Below are positions 16,901 to 27,085 of a stretch of DNA of 64,000 nucleotides, one piece after another. The notes beneath the pieces were generated by a model that was not told the origin of the DNA, did no database searches, and worked only from the letters and a program-made list of their open reading frames with translations. The first letter of the stretch is position 1. The number at the start of each line of letters is the position of its first letter. The position numbers and the translations under genes were made by a program. Origin of the DNA: Candidatus Acididesulfobacter guangdongensis (lineage in GTDB: Bacteria; SZUA-79; Acidulodesulfobacterales; Acidulodesulfobacteraceae); the NCBI GenBank assembly GCA_004195045.1, contig SGBC01000002.1:186001-250000 (forward strand), in the 5' to 3' direction.

Positions 16901-19072
16901 TCACCCGAAACACACCCTGTTTCGTCCGCTTCTTTTTGCATCGTATAATGCGTTGTCCACTCTGAAAACGATGCTCTGGTTTGTATCACCTTTTATTATC
17001 TCCGTTATTCCGAAACTGCACGTGACATATTGCCCTATATTAAAATCGTATTCCGCTATTTTTATTCTTAATCTTTCTGCAAGTTCTTTTGCGGTAACGA
17101 GAGATGTTTCAGTAGCTATAAGCATAAATTCTTCTCCGCCGTAGCGGGCAAAAAAATCGGTTGTTCTTAAATTTTGTTTAATTAGGTGTGATAATTCTTT
17201 TAAGATAGAATCGCCGATTTCATGACCGTATGTATCATTTATATCTTTAAATTTATCTATGTCAAACATTATAAGCGACAAAGGGCGGTTATACCTATTG
17301 GCTGTATTTAGCATCTCGGTTAGTTTAGAATCGAAAGAACGGCGATTTCCAGCTCCGGTCAGAGCATCTCTTTCAGCAAGTTCTTTATACGTTTCTCTTT
17401 CAACCAAGATATTCTGCTCTCTTAATATCTGATCGGTAACATCCGAAAATATGGCAAGACCGGTTTGTTTACCGTTGTAAGTTATTGCGGTCCTGAATAA
17501 ATCTATATAGCGGATTTTATCACCTTTATCTTTATTCTCTTTCTCGTTATTGCCATTGCCAGAGCTAATATAGGCATATTTATAAATGAATCTTGATGAC
17601 ATTTCGCTGTTATGATACATTTTGAATATAGAAGAATTTTTATAATACAGTTGGTCTTCATTTATGCTAAAAAAGTCTGTTACGTTTAAGTTTAAAAATT
17701 CTTCTTTAGTATAATGAAATAAATGGAGAAGAGTAGGGTTCACGTATAAAAATTTATTTTCATCATAAATAGCAATGCCCGAATGAATGTTTTCTATCAA
17801 TATATTTGATAAATCTCTTTCTTGAATAAGATTGTTGCGATTCTCTAAGTACTCAACCGCATACGATAATATTGATGAAATTTCTTTTAAAAATTTTACT
17901 TTTTTACCGTCGAAATAATCCTTTTGGCTGCTGCATACAACTAATGCTCCGAATGGTTTATCGTTAGTTTTTATCGGCATCGCGGCTAATGATAAGAAAT
18001 TTAATTTTTTTAGTTTTTGCTGCCATGGCGCAGACGCTTTATCTGCTATAAAATCATTTGAGTATATAACCTCTGCGCTCCTCAGCGCTTTTCCGTAAAT
18101 ACCACGTCCTTCGGGCATATTTTCATCGGAAGATACTTTCAGGTTTTCAGTAAATTCTTTTATATTTTTTACTCCTGCGCTTGCAATTAATTTTGCGTAC
18201 GGTTTATCGTCTTTAAAAACGCAGATGCCGTCTATCCCTATGTCTTTAGAAAATAGACCTGCCACATCTGTAAAAAATTCACCGTAATTTAAAGATTTAG
18301 GGATTAGATTATTAATCTGAGATATTGCAAGATAAAATAGCTTAGCAGTTTTCTCATTTTCATAAGATGATTCCAAATCAACAGCCGCCTGTCTTAAATT
18401 GTCCTCATATTTTGTTATTTTTTTTGAATTTATATATAATAAGACGTAAACAAAAAGCAAAATTAAAAGATATCCGAAAATAACACCCGGCAGCGCTATT
18501 TTAATATAGTCTGATTCTTTAAGTACCCAGCCGTGTGCTGTTTCAGCCCGTTTTTTATAGGATGATTTTAAAACGGATATGTATATTCTCAATTTATTCA
18601 TATCTTTTATTCCCTTGTTTGTTTTCACAAGAGCCAGAGCAGAATTAACTTTATTTTGTTTTCTCAGCGCAATTGTTGCCTTAAGTTCGTTAAATTTTTT
18701 AGCGGTCAGCAATTTAATTGTTTTATAGTCTTTTGTATATTTTTTTGACAGCAGAGTTTTTAACTGCTTCATATCGTTTTTAACATTGACTTTGCCTGTT
18801 AAATACGGAGCAAGATACATAGACTTTCCGGTTAATAAAAATCCTCTCTGCCCTGTTTCGGCATTCAAAAGATTAATTAACGTATCGTTAAGAAGTCGCT
18901 GAACGCGCTCATATTTTTCAATTTTAGCTATTTTTTCTGCAACGCGCGCACCGTTAAAAAATACAAATGAGGTCATTAATATAACAATGGCTGTTGAAAT
19001 TGCAATAGCGGCAATCGTCGTATAATGGGCGAGTTTATTCTGAGGCCTGTCGGGCAGTTTGCAATATATCAT
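16901..19072 (-). CDS. Diguanylate cyclase with CHASE3, GAF and PAS domains
   Basis: The 723-residue product makes c-di-GMP. Order: membrane helix (about 17-38), CHASE3-like periplasmic sensor (about 40-185, with LLNAETGQRGFLLTG), second membrane helix (about 193-215), GAF (about 240-415), PAS (about 420-560), GGDEF (about 565-723). The active motif is GGEEF at 645-649, and an inhibitory RxxD site (RTTD) lies at 636-639, so product inhibition is expected. A Gly/Asn/Lys insertion (SGNGNNEKENKDKGDK) interrupts the PAS region. It follows a c-di-GMP phosphodiesterase gene by 60 bases on the same strand, so opposing enzymes are probably co-transcribed. Confidence 0.9.
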   Translation of the reverse strand: MIYCKLPDRPQNKLAHYTTIAAIAISTAIVILMTSFVFFNGARVAEKIAKIEKYERVQRLLNDTLINLLNAETGQRGFLLTGKSMYLAPYLTGKVNVKNDMKQLKTLLSKKYTKDYKTIKLLTAKKFNELKATIALRKQNKVNSALALVKTNKGIKDMNKLRIYISVLKSSYKKRAETAHGWVLKESDYIKIALPGVIFGYLLILLFVYVLLYINSKKITKYEDNLRQAAVDLESSYENEKTAKLFYLAISQINNLIPKSLNYGEFFTDVAGLFSKDIGIDGICVFKDDKPYAKLIASAGVKNIKEFTENLKVSSDENMPEGRGIYGKALRSAEVIYSNDFIADKASAPWQQKLKKLNFLSLAAMPIKTNDKPFGALVVCSSQKDYFDGKKVKFLKEISSILSYAVEYLENRNNLIQERDLSNILIENIHSGIAIYDENKFLYVNPTLLHLFHYTKEEFLNLNVTDFFSINEDQLYYKNSSIFKMYHNSEMSSRFIYKYAYISSGNGNNEKENKDKGDKIRYIDLFRTAITYNGKQTGLAIFSDVTDQILREQNILVERETYKELAERDALTGAGNRRSFDSKLTEMLNTANRYNRPLSLIMFDIDKFKDINDTYGHEIGDSILKELSHLIKQNLRTTDFFARYGGEEFMLIATETSLVTAKELAERLRIKIAEYDFNIGQYVTCSFGITEIIKGDTNQSIVFRVDNALYDAKRSGRNRVCFG

Positions 19073-19132
19073 TTATTTTTCTTTATTATTTTTAGTTGTA
19101 AAATCATTATTAATTATTACGGCGTATAATAT

Positions 19133-21736
19133 TCAAACTAATAATTTAACCAGTTCTTCTTCCGGAAGAGGTTTTGAAAACAAAAATCCCTGTATGCTTC
19201 CGCATCCCAAAAGTTTTAAAATATTAAGCTGCGCTTCGGTTTCAACGCCTTCCGCAACCGTTTGAATATCTAATTTGTTGGCAAGAAATATTATAGCATC
19301 TATTATAGCAAAATCTTTATCGCTGTTCTGCAGATTTCTTATAAACGAAATATCTATTTTGATAATATCTATAGGAAGATATCGCAGGTATGACAAAGAA
19401 GAATAGCCCGTTCCGAAATCGTCTATCGATATTTTAATGCCCATATCGCGAAGGGCGTTCAATGTATCATAATTTGATTCTTTTAAAAATACCCTTTCTA
19501 TCAGTTCAACATTTATAAATGAAGGATGTATATCATATTTATTAAGATTTTTCTGTATTAATTTATCTAAATTTTTTTTCTCAAATGTTAAAGATGATAT
19601 ATTAATAGAAACAGGCGCTATATTTAAACCGGAATCTTTCCACGTTCTTAATTTTTTAGCTGTTTCTTCAACAAGCCAATCTTCAACGTCTAATATGAGC
19701 GCAGTTTTTTCAAGCTCCGGTATGAATTCCGAAGGTGGTATTATATTACCGTTTTTAATCCAACGCAGCAGGGCTTCCATACCGGCAAGTTTACCTGTTT
19801 TAGTATTATAATATGGCTGAAAATAAAGTACTAATTCTTTATTTTTTATAGCTTCCTGAAGTTCTCTTTTAAAAGTCAGGCTTTTTCTTATATTTTTCTC
19901 TAAATCCGAGTTATAGAAACTTACCGCATTGTCTCCCATTTCCTTGGCGTTAGAAAGACTTATCTGAGCTTTTGAAATAAGAGTTTTAGAATCGTGTCCG
20001 TCTTCGGGATATAAACTTACGCCTATATTATAAAATATATCGACCTCTGTACCATCCGATATTTTAAAGGTTTCATTAAATGTCGCTTTAATTTTGTTTA
20101 ATACCGTCAATACGTCTTCTTTAAGCCTGATATTTCTCAAAGTTACAATAAAATTATCCCCTTTGAGTTTGCCGATTAAATCTGTTTCTTTCAGAACACC
20201 GCGCAGAGCAGACGAAATTTCCATTAACAATTTATCGCCTGCGGAATAACCGTAAATGCTGTTGATTTTTGAATATTCTCTTAATCCTATTATAACAACG
20301 CATATGATGCTATCCGGTTTTGCCGTTAAAAGCATTGCGTCCAGTTTTTCAAAAAACAGATTAATGTTCGGAAGTTTTGTTACGGCATCTAGAGAGGTTG
20401 CCTCAAAAAGCATGCTCTGGTATTCTTTTTCTTTTGTTATATTTCTGCCTATGGCAATATAGCCGGTAATTTTATCATTGAATTTAACCGGAATTATGGT
20501 ATCGTCCAAATAAACTAATTCTCCGTTTTTAGCCCTGTCTATTATAACCGTGTTGTAGGGTTCGCCGTTTTTAACAGTATCCCATAAAAGTTTGTAAAAT
20601 TGTTTGTCGTGCAGACCCGACTTAAAAATACTGGGATTTTTACCTATTACCTCTTCTTTTGTATAACCGGATATTATTTCCGCAGCCCTGTTTACGAAAG
20701 TGATATTTGCTTTATCATCTGTTATTATTACCCAGTCGGTCGAGTTTTCTAACCCGTTAGAAAAAATATAGCTGAATTTGTTTTCTTCAATTTTATCTAT
20801 GGCGAAAGATATATCGCCCATTATTTCTTTTAGCAGTTTAACTACGCTTTCGCTAAAAAAATTTTGTTTTGTAATGCATAATGTTATTTCCCCATATAGT
20901 TCGCCTTTCTTTATAAGCGGTATATTAGCTATAGAAAATTGTTCGTCAGCCGTGATGCCTAAAAATTTTTTACACAGATTCAGTTTCGGACAGTCTGAAA
21001 GCATATCATTGCAGACATAAACATCTTTTCGCAGTAAAGGCAATGCGCATGAAACTTGAGTAGTGCCTGAAGCATCGCTTGAACTGTTTAAGTCCAATTC
21101 TAATTTACCGCCGCAATCTTTCTGATTGCTTTTGCAGTATTCCGGTTCAATAATATCGGATGCGTCTTTATATCCGAACCATACAGTGTCATAGCCTATT
21201 TCATTAACAAGAATATCGCATATGCCTTTGAGCAATTCGGTTTCGTTATTAGTTCTCACTATAAGCTGGTTAATCTGACTCAGCGTAAAATACATCATAG
21301 TCAGATTTTTTATCTGTTCTTCCTGAAGATATTCTTTTGTGATATCGACCATAATAGCGAGACAGACAAATTTATTTTTATAGAAAATAGTATTTGCAGA
21401 AGTGCGTATGTATTTTATCTCGTTGCTTTTAGCTATCACCGCTATATTAGACCAGCTGAACGGAAAGACTTCACCTTTTTCCCTTCGTTTAATAATCTGT
21501 TTTATATCTTCTTTAATTTTTACATCATGAACTATGTCCCATATTTTTATATGCTTTTCTTTAAGTTCGTTTAACGAATATCCCAATGTTTCTTCAAATG
21601 TTTTATTGACATAGATAAAGCCTTCGGTATCGCATATATGGACGCCTATTGCTGCGCTTTCCGAAATTGTCTTAAAAAAAGAAGCTTCTTCCTTTAAGGT
21701 TTCTATTAATTTTTCTTCCGGCGTATTGTTTTCCAT
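19133..21736 (-). CDS. PAS-GAF-PAS-GGDEF-EAL c-di-GMP phosphodiesterase
   Basis: The 867-residue product has no membrane helix. Order: PAS (about 15-135), GAF (about 150-315, with several Cys including SNQKDCGGK), PAS (about 325-450), GGDEF (about 455-615), EAL (about 630-867). The GGDEF site is degenerate (KLKGDNF), so cyclase activity is unlikely. The EAL domain keeps E654 (EALLRW), N712, E744, D772-D773 (DDFGTGYSSL), K793 and E829, so phosphodiesterase activity is expected. The GAF cysteines could bind a metal or sulfur cofactor, which is speculative. The next gene downstream is an active cyclase, and a DUF4149 gene ends 17 bases upstream. Confidence 0.9.
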   Translation of the reverse strand: MENNTPEEKLIETLKEEASFFKTISESAAIGVHICDTEGFIYVNKTFEETLGYSLNELKEKHIKIWDIVHDVKIKEDIKQIIKRREKGEVFPFSWSNIAVIAKSNEIKYIRTSANTIFYKNKFVCLAIMVDITKEYLQEEQIKNLTMMYFTLSQINQLIVRTNNETELLKGICDILVNEIGYDTVWFGYKDASDIIEPEYCKSNQKDCGGKLELDLNSSSDASGTTQVSCALPLLRKDVYVCNDMLSDCPKLNLCKKFLGITADEQFSIANIPLIKKGELYGEITLCITKQNFFSESVVKLLKEIMGDISFAIDKIEENKFSYIFSNGLENSTDWVIITDDKANITFVNRAAEIISGYTKEEVIGKNPSIFKSGLHDKQFYKLLWDTVKNGEPYNTVIIDRAKNGELVYLDDTIIPVKFNDKITGYIAIGRNITKEKEYQSMLFEATSLDAVTKLPNINLFFEKLDAMLLTAKPDSIICVVIIGLREYSKINSIYGYSAGDKLLMEISSALRGVLKETDLIGKLKGDNFIVTLRNIRLKEDVLTVLNKIKATFNETFKISDGTEVDIFYNIGVSLYPEDGHDSKTLISKAQISLSNAKEMGDNAVSFYNSDLEKNIRKSLTFKRELQEAIKNKELVLYFQPYYNTKTGKLAGMEALLRWIKNGNIIPPSEFIPELEKTALILDVEDWLVEETAKKLRTWKDSGLNIAPVSINISSLTFEKKNLDKLIQKNLNKYDIHPSFINVELIERVFLKESNYDTLNALRDMGIKISIDDFGTGYSSLSYLRYLPIDIIKIDISFIRNLQNSDKDFAIIDAIIFLANKLDIQTVAEGVETEAQLNILKLLGCGSIQGFLFSKPLPEEELVKLLV

Positions 21737-21753
21737 TATAAATTATTAAATTG

Positions 21754-22218
21754 CTATCTGATAAATATTATGTAAAATAAAGGCAGGCACAACAATTCAT
21801 TCACAACAAATAATTTTACGGACCATTTATGGAGGGCATTAAATTCTTTCCTTCTCGGGTCGTCCTTTGCCGTAACGGTAATTGAGATCATCTGTTTTTT
21901 CAGGCTGTTCATCTTTTTGGAAATAAAATTTTCAGAAAATATAGTCAAAATGAGAATAACAAATGGCTCAAGAAGAATAAAAATATTACTGTATCCGTTT
22001 ATATACAAAAAATATCCAGATAATATCATTATCGGCAAAATAATAAATCCTAATACCGAGAATTTATGCAAGAGCGAACCTACTATATTTCCTGCTTCAT
22101 CCCTTGATTTTATTGTCTTAAAGATGAACGGAGCAGTGAAATATCCGATAAAAATGCTCGAACCGAAAAAAGCAGATAAACATATAAGATAAATATACAG
22201 CAATATTGTTATTAGCAT
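21754..22218 (-). CDS. DUF4149 (TMEM205-like) membrane protein
   Basis: The 154-residue product has four hydrophobic helices. Family signs are the first-helix region FGSSIFIGYFTAPFIF, and the polar loop DDPRRKEFNALHKWSVKL before the last helix (D-x-x-R...F..LH..S pattern). Function is unknown in the family. It opens the probable transcription unit with the two c-di-GMP enzymes; the start has AAGGAGAAC upstream. Any role in c-di-GMP sensing is inference from position. Confidence 0.7.
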   Translation of the reverse strand: MLITILLYIYLICLSAFFGSSIFIGYFTAPFIFKTIKSRDEAGNIVGSLLHKFSVLGFIILPIMILSGYFLYINGYSNIFILLEPFVILILTIFSENFISKKMNSLKKQMISITVTAKDDPRRKEFNALHKWSVKLFVVNELLCLPLFYIIFIR

Positions 22219-22374
22219 CGCAGTTGTTCTCCTTGTAATTTAGTTACGATATTTAACTATAGTGTTAAATATTGCAGCGCTATATATTATAATTAAATAC
22301 AATAATTAAATACAATAATTAAAGTATTATAATTATAAATATTATAAATAGCGGCATTATATATCCTTAATTCT

Positions 22375-22564
22375 GCAATAGAAAGTTATCTACAAGGAAA
22401 AGGTGTCAGATTAATTTTTTTGCAAATATTTTCTTTGTTAATTGAACTATTCCATATGCAAAAAAATAAAATCTGACACCTTTTCCTTTAATCTTGCAAT
22501 AGAAAGTTATCTTTTGCTTAACCGAGCAAAGAAATGCATAAATATTTTCTATTGCGGATTAAGG
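22375..22564. repeat. Composite palindromic repeat, copy A
   Basis: Outer inverted ends CCTTAATTCTGCAATAGAAA and TTTCTATTGCGGATTAAGG enclose an inner pair, GGAAAAGGTGTCAGAT (22394-) and ATCTGACACCTTTTCC. The 190-base element fills most of the 480-base spacer between the DUF4149 and DUF815 genes. GTGTCAGA palindromes of this sort are typical partners of REP-associated tyrosine (Y1) transposases; no such gene is in the window. The remainder of the spacer is AT-rich without a gene. Confidence 0.85.
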
Positions 22565-22698
22565 TATATATCTATTGTTGTAAAAAATTTATATATACCG
22601 CTATAAAAATTATGCATGTATGTATATATGTCTGTACATCTGTAATCTGTAAGTCTGCGCGTCTGCATGTCTGTATGCCTGTCGTTATAAAATTTTTA

Positions 22699-23859
22699 TT
22701 AGTTATCTTTTAACAAACTTATTGCAAATTGCTTCGCCGTTCTTCCTGAGCGCGAACCTTTTATCGCTGCAAAATTTACGGCTTCTTTTCTTATTTGATT
22801 TAGGTTAAGTGTAGAAATACCCAGGTCATACTGCTTTAAATACATTTCTACTATACGCAGATAAGTTTCCTGGTCAAAACTGTAAAGTCCGAAGCTCAGA
22901 CCGAATCTGTCGCTTAGAGACAGACCTTCTTCATACTCTTGTTCTGGATGTATAAAGTTTTCAACATTATTTGACGATGCAAATTTTTCCGTAGTCAAAT
23001 GCCTTTTGTTGGAAGTTGCATAAATGATGACATTTTCCGGAAGTTCATCTAAACCGCCGTCAAGAATTGATTTTAATTTTTTATAGAATAAGGAATCAGC
23101 GTCAAAGGCAATATCGTCAAAAAATAAAATAAATCTGTACGGTTCGTCTTTTATCATGCTTATAAGCTCGTAAATTAATTCTGCGGTATCTTCAACAATT
23201 TCTATAAATTTTATTTTATCAACATACGGTTCGTCATTGAATGATTTTGTTATAGCTCTTATAAGCGAAGATTTGCCGGTACCTCTGTCGCCCCAAAGAA
23301 GAACGTTATTGGCGGGTTTTCCAGAGGCAAACTTAAAGGTATTTTTAAATACTTCTTTTATAATATCGTCAATGCCAATAAAATCGGATATTGCCAGTGA
23401 ATTAATGTTTTTAATGGGTTTTAAAATATATTTTGAATCAGTTTTTAAGAATTTGAATGAGCCGCTGTTCTTCAGGTTATTTTTATCAAACAGAATGCAG
23501 TTTAAAACTTCTAAATTTTGACTATTTATATTATTATTATTATTTATATTACTTATGTTATTTATTTTGTTTATATTTTGTTCGTTATCGTTATCGTTGT
23601 TTATCGCAGAAGATGCTTGGTTAGATGCCTGCAATAACTCAATGAGCAAATTAAATTTTTCGTTAAATTGCAAAAAAGAATTATGAATATTGTATATTAG
23701 TTTGTTTGTTATTTTAAATTCTTCCTGAAAAGATCGCAAAATATTGTTTAACGTATTATTATTTTGCTCTTTATTATCCGTACCTGCTTTCTCAACAGGA
23801 AAATCAATAGAATTAATAGAACCGTTTTGCCGGCTGTTTAAATTATCGGATCGTTTCAT
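22699..23859 (-). CDS. DUF815-family AAA+ ATPase
   Basis: The 386-residue product matches the DUF815 (COG2607) AAA ATPases. Walker A is GDRGTGKSS at about 190-198, Walker B FILFFDDIAF at about 243-252, then NVIIYATSNKRHL with the sensor Asn and a DRFGLSFGLY arginine-finger region. Cellular role in the family is not established. The N-terminal part has a probable helical segment (40-75) and then an Asn/Ile/Asp low-complexity run at about 85-115 encoded by ATT/ATTATT-type repeats. It stands alone; no ribosome site is clear. Confidence 0.85.
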   Translation of the reverse strand: MKRSDNLNSRQNGSINSIDFPVEKAGTDNKEQNNNTLNNILRSFQEEFKITNKLIYNIHNSFLQFNEKFNLLIELLQASNQASSAINNDNDNEQNINKINNISNINNNNNINSQNLEVLNCILFDKNNLKNSGSFKFLKTDSKYILKPIKNINSLAISDFIGIDDIIKEVFKNTFKFASGKPANNVLLWGDRGTGKSSLIRAITKSFNDEPYVDKIKFIEIVEDTAELIYELISMIKDEPYRFILFFDDIAFDADSLFYKKLKSILDGGLDELPENVIIYATSNKRHLTTEKFASSNNVENFIHPEQEYEEGLSLSDRFGLSFGLYSFDQETYLRIVEMYLKQYDLGISTLNLNQIRKEAVNFAAIKGSRSGRTAKQFAISLLKDN

Positions 23860-23910
23860 TTTATATTTATAGGTTTTATATTTTATTTTTACAATATATT
23901 ACAATATATT

Positions 23911-23950
23911 ATTTATATTTATATTTATATTTATATTTATATCTATATCT
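23911..23950. repeat. ATTTAT hexanucleotide repeat
   Basis: Five perfect ATTTAT units followed by two degenerate ones lie upstream of the DUF815 start, within its likely promoter region. The remaining 24000-24130 stretch is low-complexity AT DNA. Confidence 0.8.
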
Positions 23951-24138
23951 ATTTTTTTCTTTGTTGTTATTTATTTTATATATTTATAAATTTTATAATG
24001 TATTGTTTATATTATATTATATTATATCTAATATATTTATATTTATTTATTTATTATTCTTCATTTTATTATTATTCATTTTTTATATTTATAAATTTTA
24101 TATTATTCATTTTTTATATTTATAAATTTTATAATGTA

Positions 24139-25413
24139 TTATTTAAATGATGCGTTAAGTTTTATAGAGCAGTATGAAGAACACATAGAACATACTTTAT
24201 CGTCTTTTAACGCGATAGCCGAACGCATTTCTCTGGCTTTTTCTGGATCCAAAGCACTGTTGTACTGTCCTTCCCAGTTCATAGTTTTTCGGAAATTGCT
24301 CATTGCAATATCTTTCTGAATCGCATTCTTGACGCCTTTCGCGATATCTCCAGCGTGAGCCGCTATTTTAGCAGCTATTACCCCATTTTTAACATCTTCG
24401 GCAGATGGAAGTCTCAAATGTTCCGCCGGCGTGACATAGCATAAAAAGTCGGCGCCTGCGCCTGCCGCAATAGCTCCTCCTATGGCGCTTGTAATATGGT
24501 CATATCCCGGAGCAATATCGGTAACGAGCGGACCTAAAACATAAAACGGGGCGCCGCTGCATAAACTTTTTTGAAGCTTTATATTTGTTTCAACCTGATT
24601 TAACGGAACATGACCCGGACCTTCAATCATAACTTGCACATCTTCTTCCAACGCCTTTTTTGCAAGTTCTCCAAGCGTTACAAGTTCAGTTATTTGAGCT
24701 CTGTCCGTAGCATCTGCTATGCTTCCGGGTCTTAACCCGTCCCCAAGGCTTAACACTACGTCATTTTTTTTTGCTATTTTAACTAGACGGTCATATTGCT
24801 CGTATAAAGGATTTTCCCTGTTATTTTTTATCATCCACGTGGCTATTAACGAACCGCCTCTTGAAACTATGCCGAGAATTCTTGACTGTTCATTCATTCT
24901 TTTTATTGCTTCCAATGTTAATCCGCAATGTACCGTGATAAAATCAACGCCTTCTTCGCATTGTCTTTCAATAACTTCAAATAATATTTCAGGGTCAAAT
25001 TTTTCAATGGGTTCGTTTTTGTCCATAAGGTACTGAAACGCTTCGTAAAGCGGTACTGTTCCAAGCGGAATAGTAGAGTTTTTAAGTATCTTTTCTCTGA
25101 ATTCCTTTATATTTCCTCCGGTTGATAAATCCATTACGGCGTCTGCTCCGTTATCTATAGAAACAAACAGTTTTTCTAATTCTTCATCAATGCTGCAAAT
25201 GTCGCCGGAAGAACCGATGTTGGAATTTACCTTGGTAGACAAGTCTTTTCCGATAGCCAGAGGTTGTATATCATGGACTTTATTTTTTAAAATAACCGTA
25301 TGTCCGTTTGCAATATCGCGCATGATTTTTTCAGGCAGAACATCTTCTTTATTTGCGACAAATATCATTTCGTCAGTAACTATATTATGTTTTGCAGATT
25401 CAATTTGATTCAT
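24139..25413 (-). CDS. thiC: Phosphomethylpyrimidine synthase ThiC
   Basis: The 424-residue product makes the HMP-P precursor of thiamine from aminoimidazole ribotide in a radical-SAM reaction. Recognised regions are DLSTGGNIKEFREKIL, GTVPLYEAFQ, VDFITVHCG, LGDGLRPGSIADATDRAQ, EGPGHVPLNQVETNI and PGYDHITSAIGGA. The C-terminal cluster site is C408-x2-C411-x3-C415 (CSMCSSYC), shorter by one residue than the C-x2-C-x4-C of enterobacterial ThiC. It is the short form without the N-terminal extension. GAGGAG precedes the start. No TPP riboswitch pattern was found upstream. thiE is 400 bases upstream on the same strand. Confidence 0.96.
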   Translation of the reverse strand: MNQIESAKHNIVTDEMIFVANKEDVLPEKIMRDIANGHTVILKNKVHDIQPLAIGKDLSTKVNSNIGSSGDICSIDEELEKLFVSIDNGADAVMDLSTGGNIKEFREKILKNSTIPLGTVPLYEAFQYLMDKNEPIEKFDPEILFEVIERQCEEGVDFITVHCGLTLEAIKRMNEQSRILGIVSRGGSLIATWMIKNNRENPLYEQYDRLVKIAKKNDVVLSLGDGLRPGSIADATDRAQITELVTLGELAKKALEEDVQVMIEGPGHVPLNQVETNIKLQKSLCSGAPFYVLGPLVTDIAPGYDHITSAIGGAIAAGAGADFLCYVTPAEHLRLPSAEDVKNGVIAAKIAAHAGDIAKGVKNAIQKDIAMSNFRKTMNWEGQYNSALDPEKAREMRSAIALKDDKVCSMCSSYCSIKLNASFK

Positions 25414-25819
<406 letters not shown>

Positions 25820-26458
25820 CTAAATTCTTGCTTGACCGGAATTTAATGCGCAGCTTATTATTTTTATGGTTTCTCTGTTGTCTTTTTTCTTAAGTATTGC
25901 CGACTGAATTGCTGCATATGAAGTTCCGGCATTTCTAATTGCCTGAATATTGTGTTCGTTTATTCCGCCAAGCGCAAAAACCGGTATGGTCAAGTCTTTT
26001 ACGACAGCTTTAAGGGCATCTAAGCCTTGTTCAAATTCCTGATTTTTGGTTTTAAAGATAGGACTGAATGTTACGGCATCCGCTCCGTCTTTTTGAGCAT
26101 TCAGAGCTTCTTCATATGAATGCGATGAATAAAATATCAGCATTTTTCCATACTGCTCTCTTATAACTTTTACCGGAATACTGTTTTTGTTTAAATGAAC
26201 CCCGTCGGCTCCAAGCGCAAGCGATATATCAACTCTGTCGTTTATAAAAAAATAAATATCGTCGTATTGTTCGATAATTTTTTTTATTTTTTCCCCGAGA
26301 TAAATAATTTGACGAACAGTTAAATCTTTTTGCCTTAGCTGAAACGCTTTTATACCGTTATCAAAGCACATTTTAAGTTTGTCGAGATATTCCTGTTCCG
26401 AAGAAAAGAAGTTTTTTTCACCGATCAGATATATATTAAATTTGATAGCAGAATTCAT
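25820..26458 (-). CDS. thiE: Thiamine-phosphate synthase ThiE
   Basis: The 212-residue TIM-barrel protein joins HMP-PP and thiazole phosphate into thiamine phosphate. Motifs: FQLRQKDL for pyrophosphate binding, FINDRVDISLALGADGVHL, SSHSYEEA, GADAVTFSPIFKTK and PVFALGGINEHNI. The length is normal for ThiE. The similar regulator TenI lacks full activity and cannot be excluded by eye, but the QLRQK and SPIFxTK motifs favour ThiE. No ribosome site is evident. Copy B of the palindromic repeat begins 36 bases upstream of its start. Confidence 0.88.
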   Translation of the reverse strand: MNSAIKFNIYLIGEKNFFSSEQEYLDKLKMCFDNGIKAFQLRQKDLTVRQIIYLGEKIKKIIEQYDDIYFFINDRVDISLALGADGVHLNKNSIPVKVIREQYGKMLIFYSSHSYEEALNAQKDGADAVTFSPIFKTKNQEFEQGLDALKAVVKDLTIPVFALGGINEHNIQAIRNAGTSYAAIQSAILKKKDNRETIKIISCALNSGQARI

Positions 26459-27085
26459 TGTATTATATTTAATTTTGTTTATATCGTATTATACCTTAAT
26501 TCTGCAATAGAAAGTTATCTGCTCGGAAAAGGTGTCAGATTAATTTTTTTGCAAATATTTTCTTTGTTAATTGAACTATTCCATATGCAAAAAAATAAGA
26601 TCTGACACCTTTTCCTTATATTTTGCTTAACCGAGCAAAGAAATGCATAAATATTTTCTATTGCAGGATTAAAGTTATATTTAATTTTGTTTATATCAAT
26701 TTATTTATGGTATTATATTAATTTTGCGTATATTATTATGCCTTATGTTTATATTTAGATTGATGATATTGCCGTTCTGCAATGTATGTACACTATATTT
26801 ATTTTATTGCCATTTATTATATTTACAAAAATAAAACTTGTCAATTAAAACTGCTTATGATATTATTCATTAATGATAAATAATATTAATTAATAATTAT
26901 TATTGTATTTATATTTGAATTTATTTATTTTTGTGATATGTTATTAATATAAGGCGGATGTTGCGATATAAATATTAAATATATATAATCTCTGCCGAAA
27001 AGTTTATTTATAGTTTCTTAACAGAATCAGCAAAAAATAAACAGAAACTAAATTAATTAAAATTAAATTACGGAGGTATTGTATT
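26459..27085. other. Spacer between thiE and rubredoxin-like gene
   Basis: Positions 26494-26674 hold the palindromic repeat annotated separately. The other 400 bases are AT-rich and probably contain the divergent promoters. No gene or RNA was recognised. Confidence 0.4.
26494..26674. repeat. Composite palindromic repeat, copy B
   Basis: Nearly identical to copy A at 22375-22564. It has the CCTTAATTCTGCAATAGAAA left end, GGAAAAGGTGTCAGAT and ATCTGACACCTTTTCC inner arms, then TTTGCTTAACCGAGCAAAG and the TTTCTATTGCAGGATTAAAG right end. A short piece present in copy A after the second inner arm is missing here. Confidence 0.85.
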
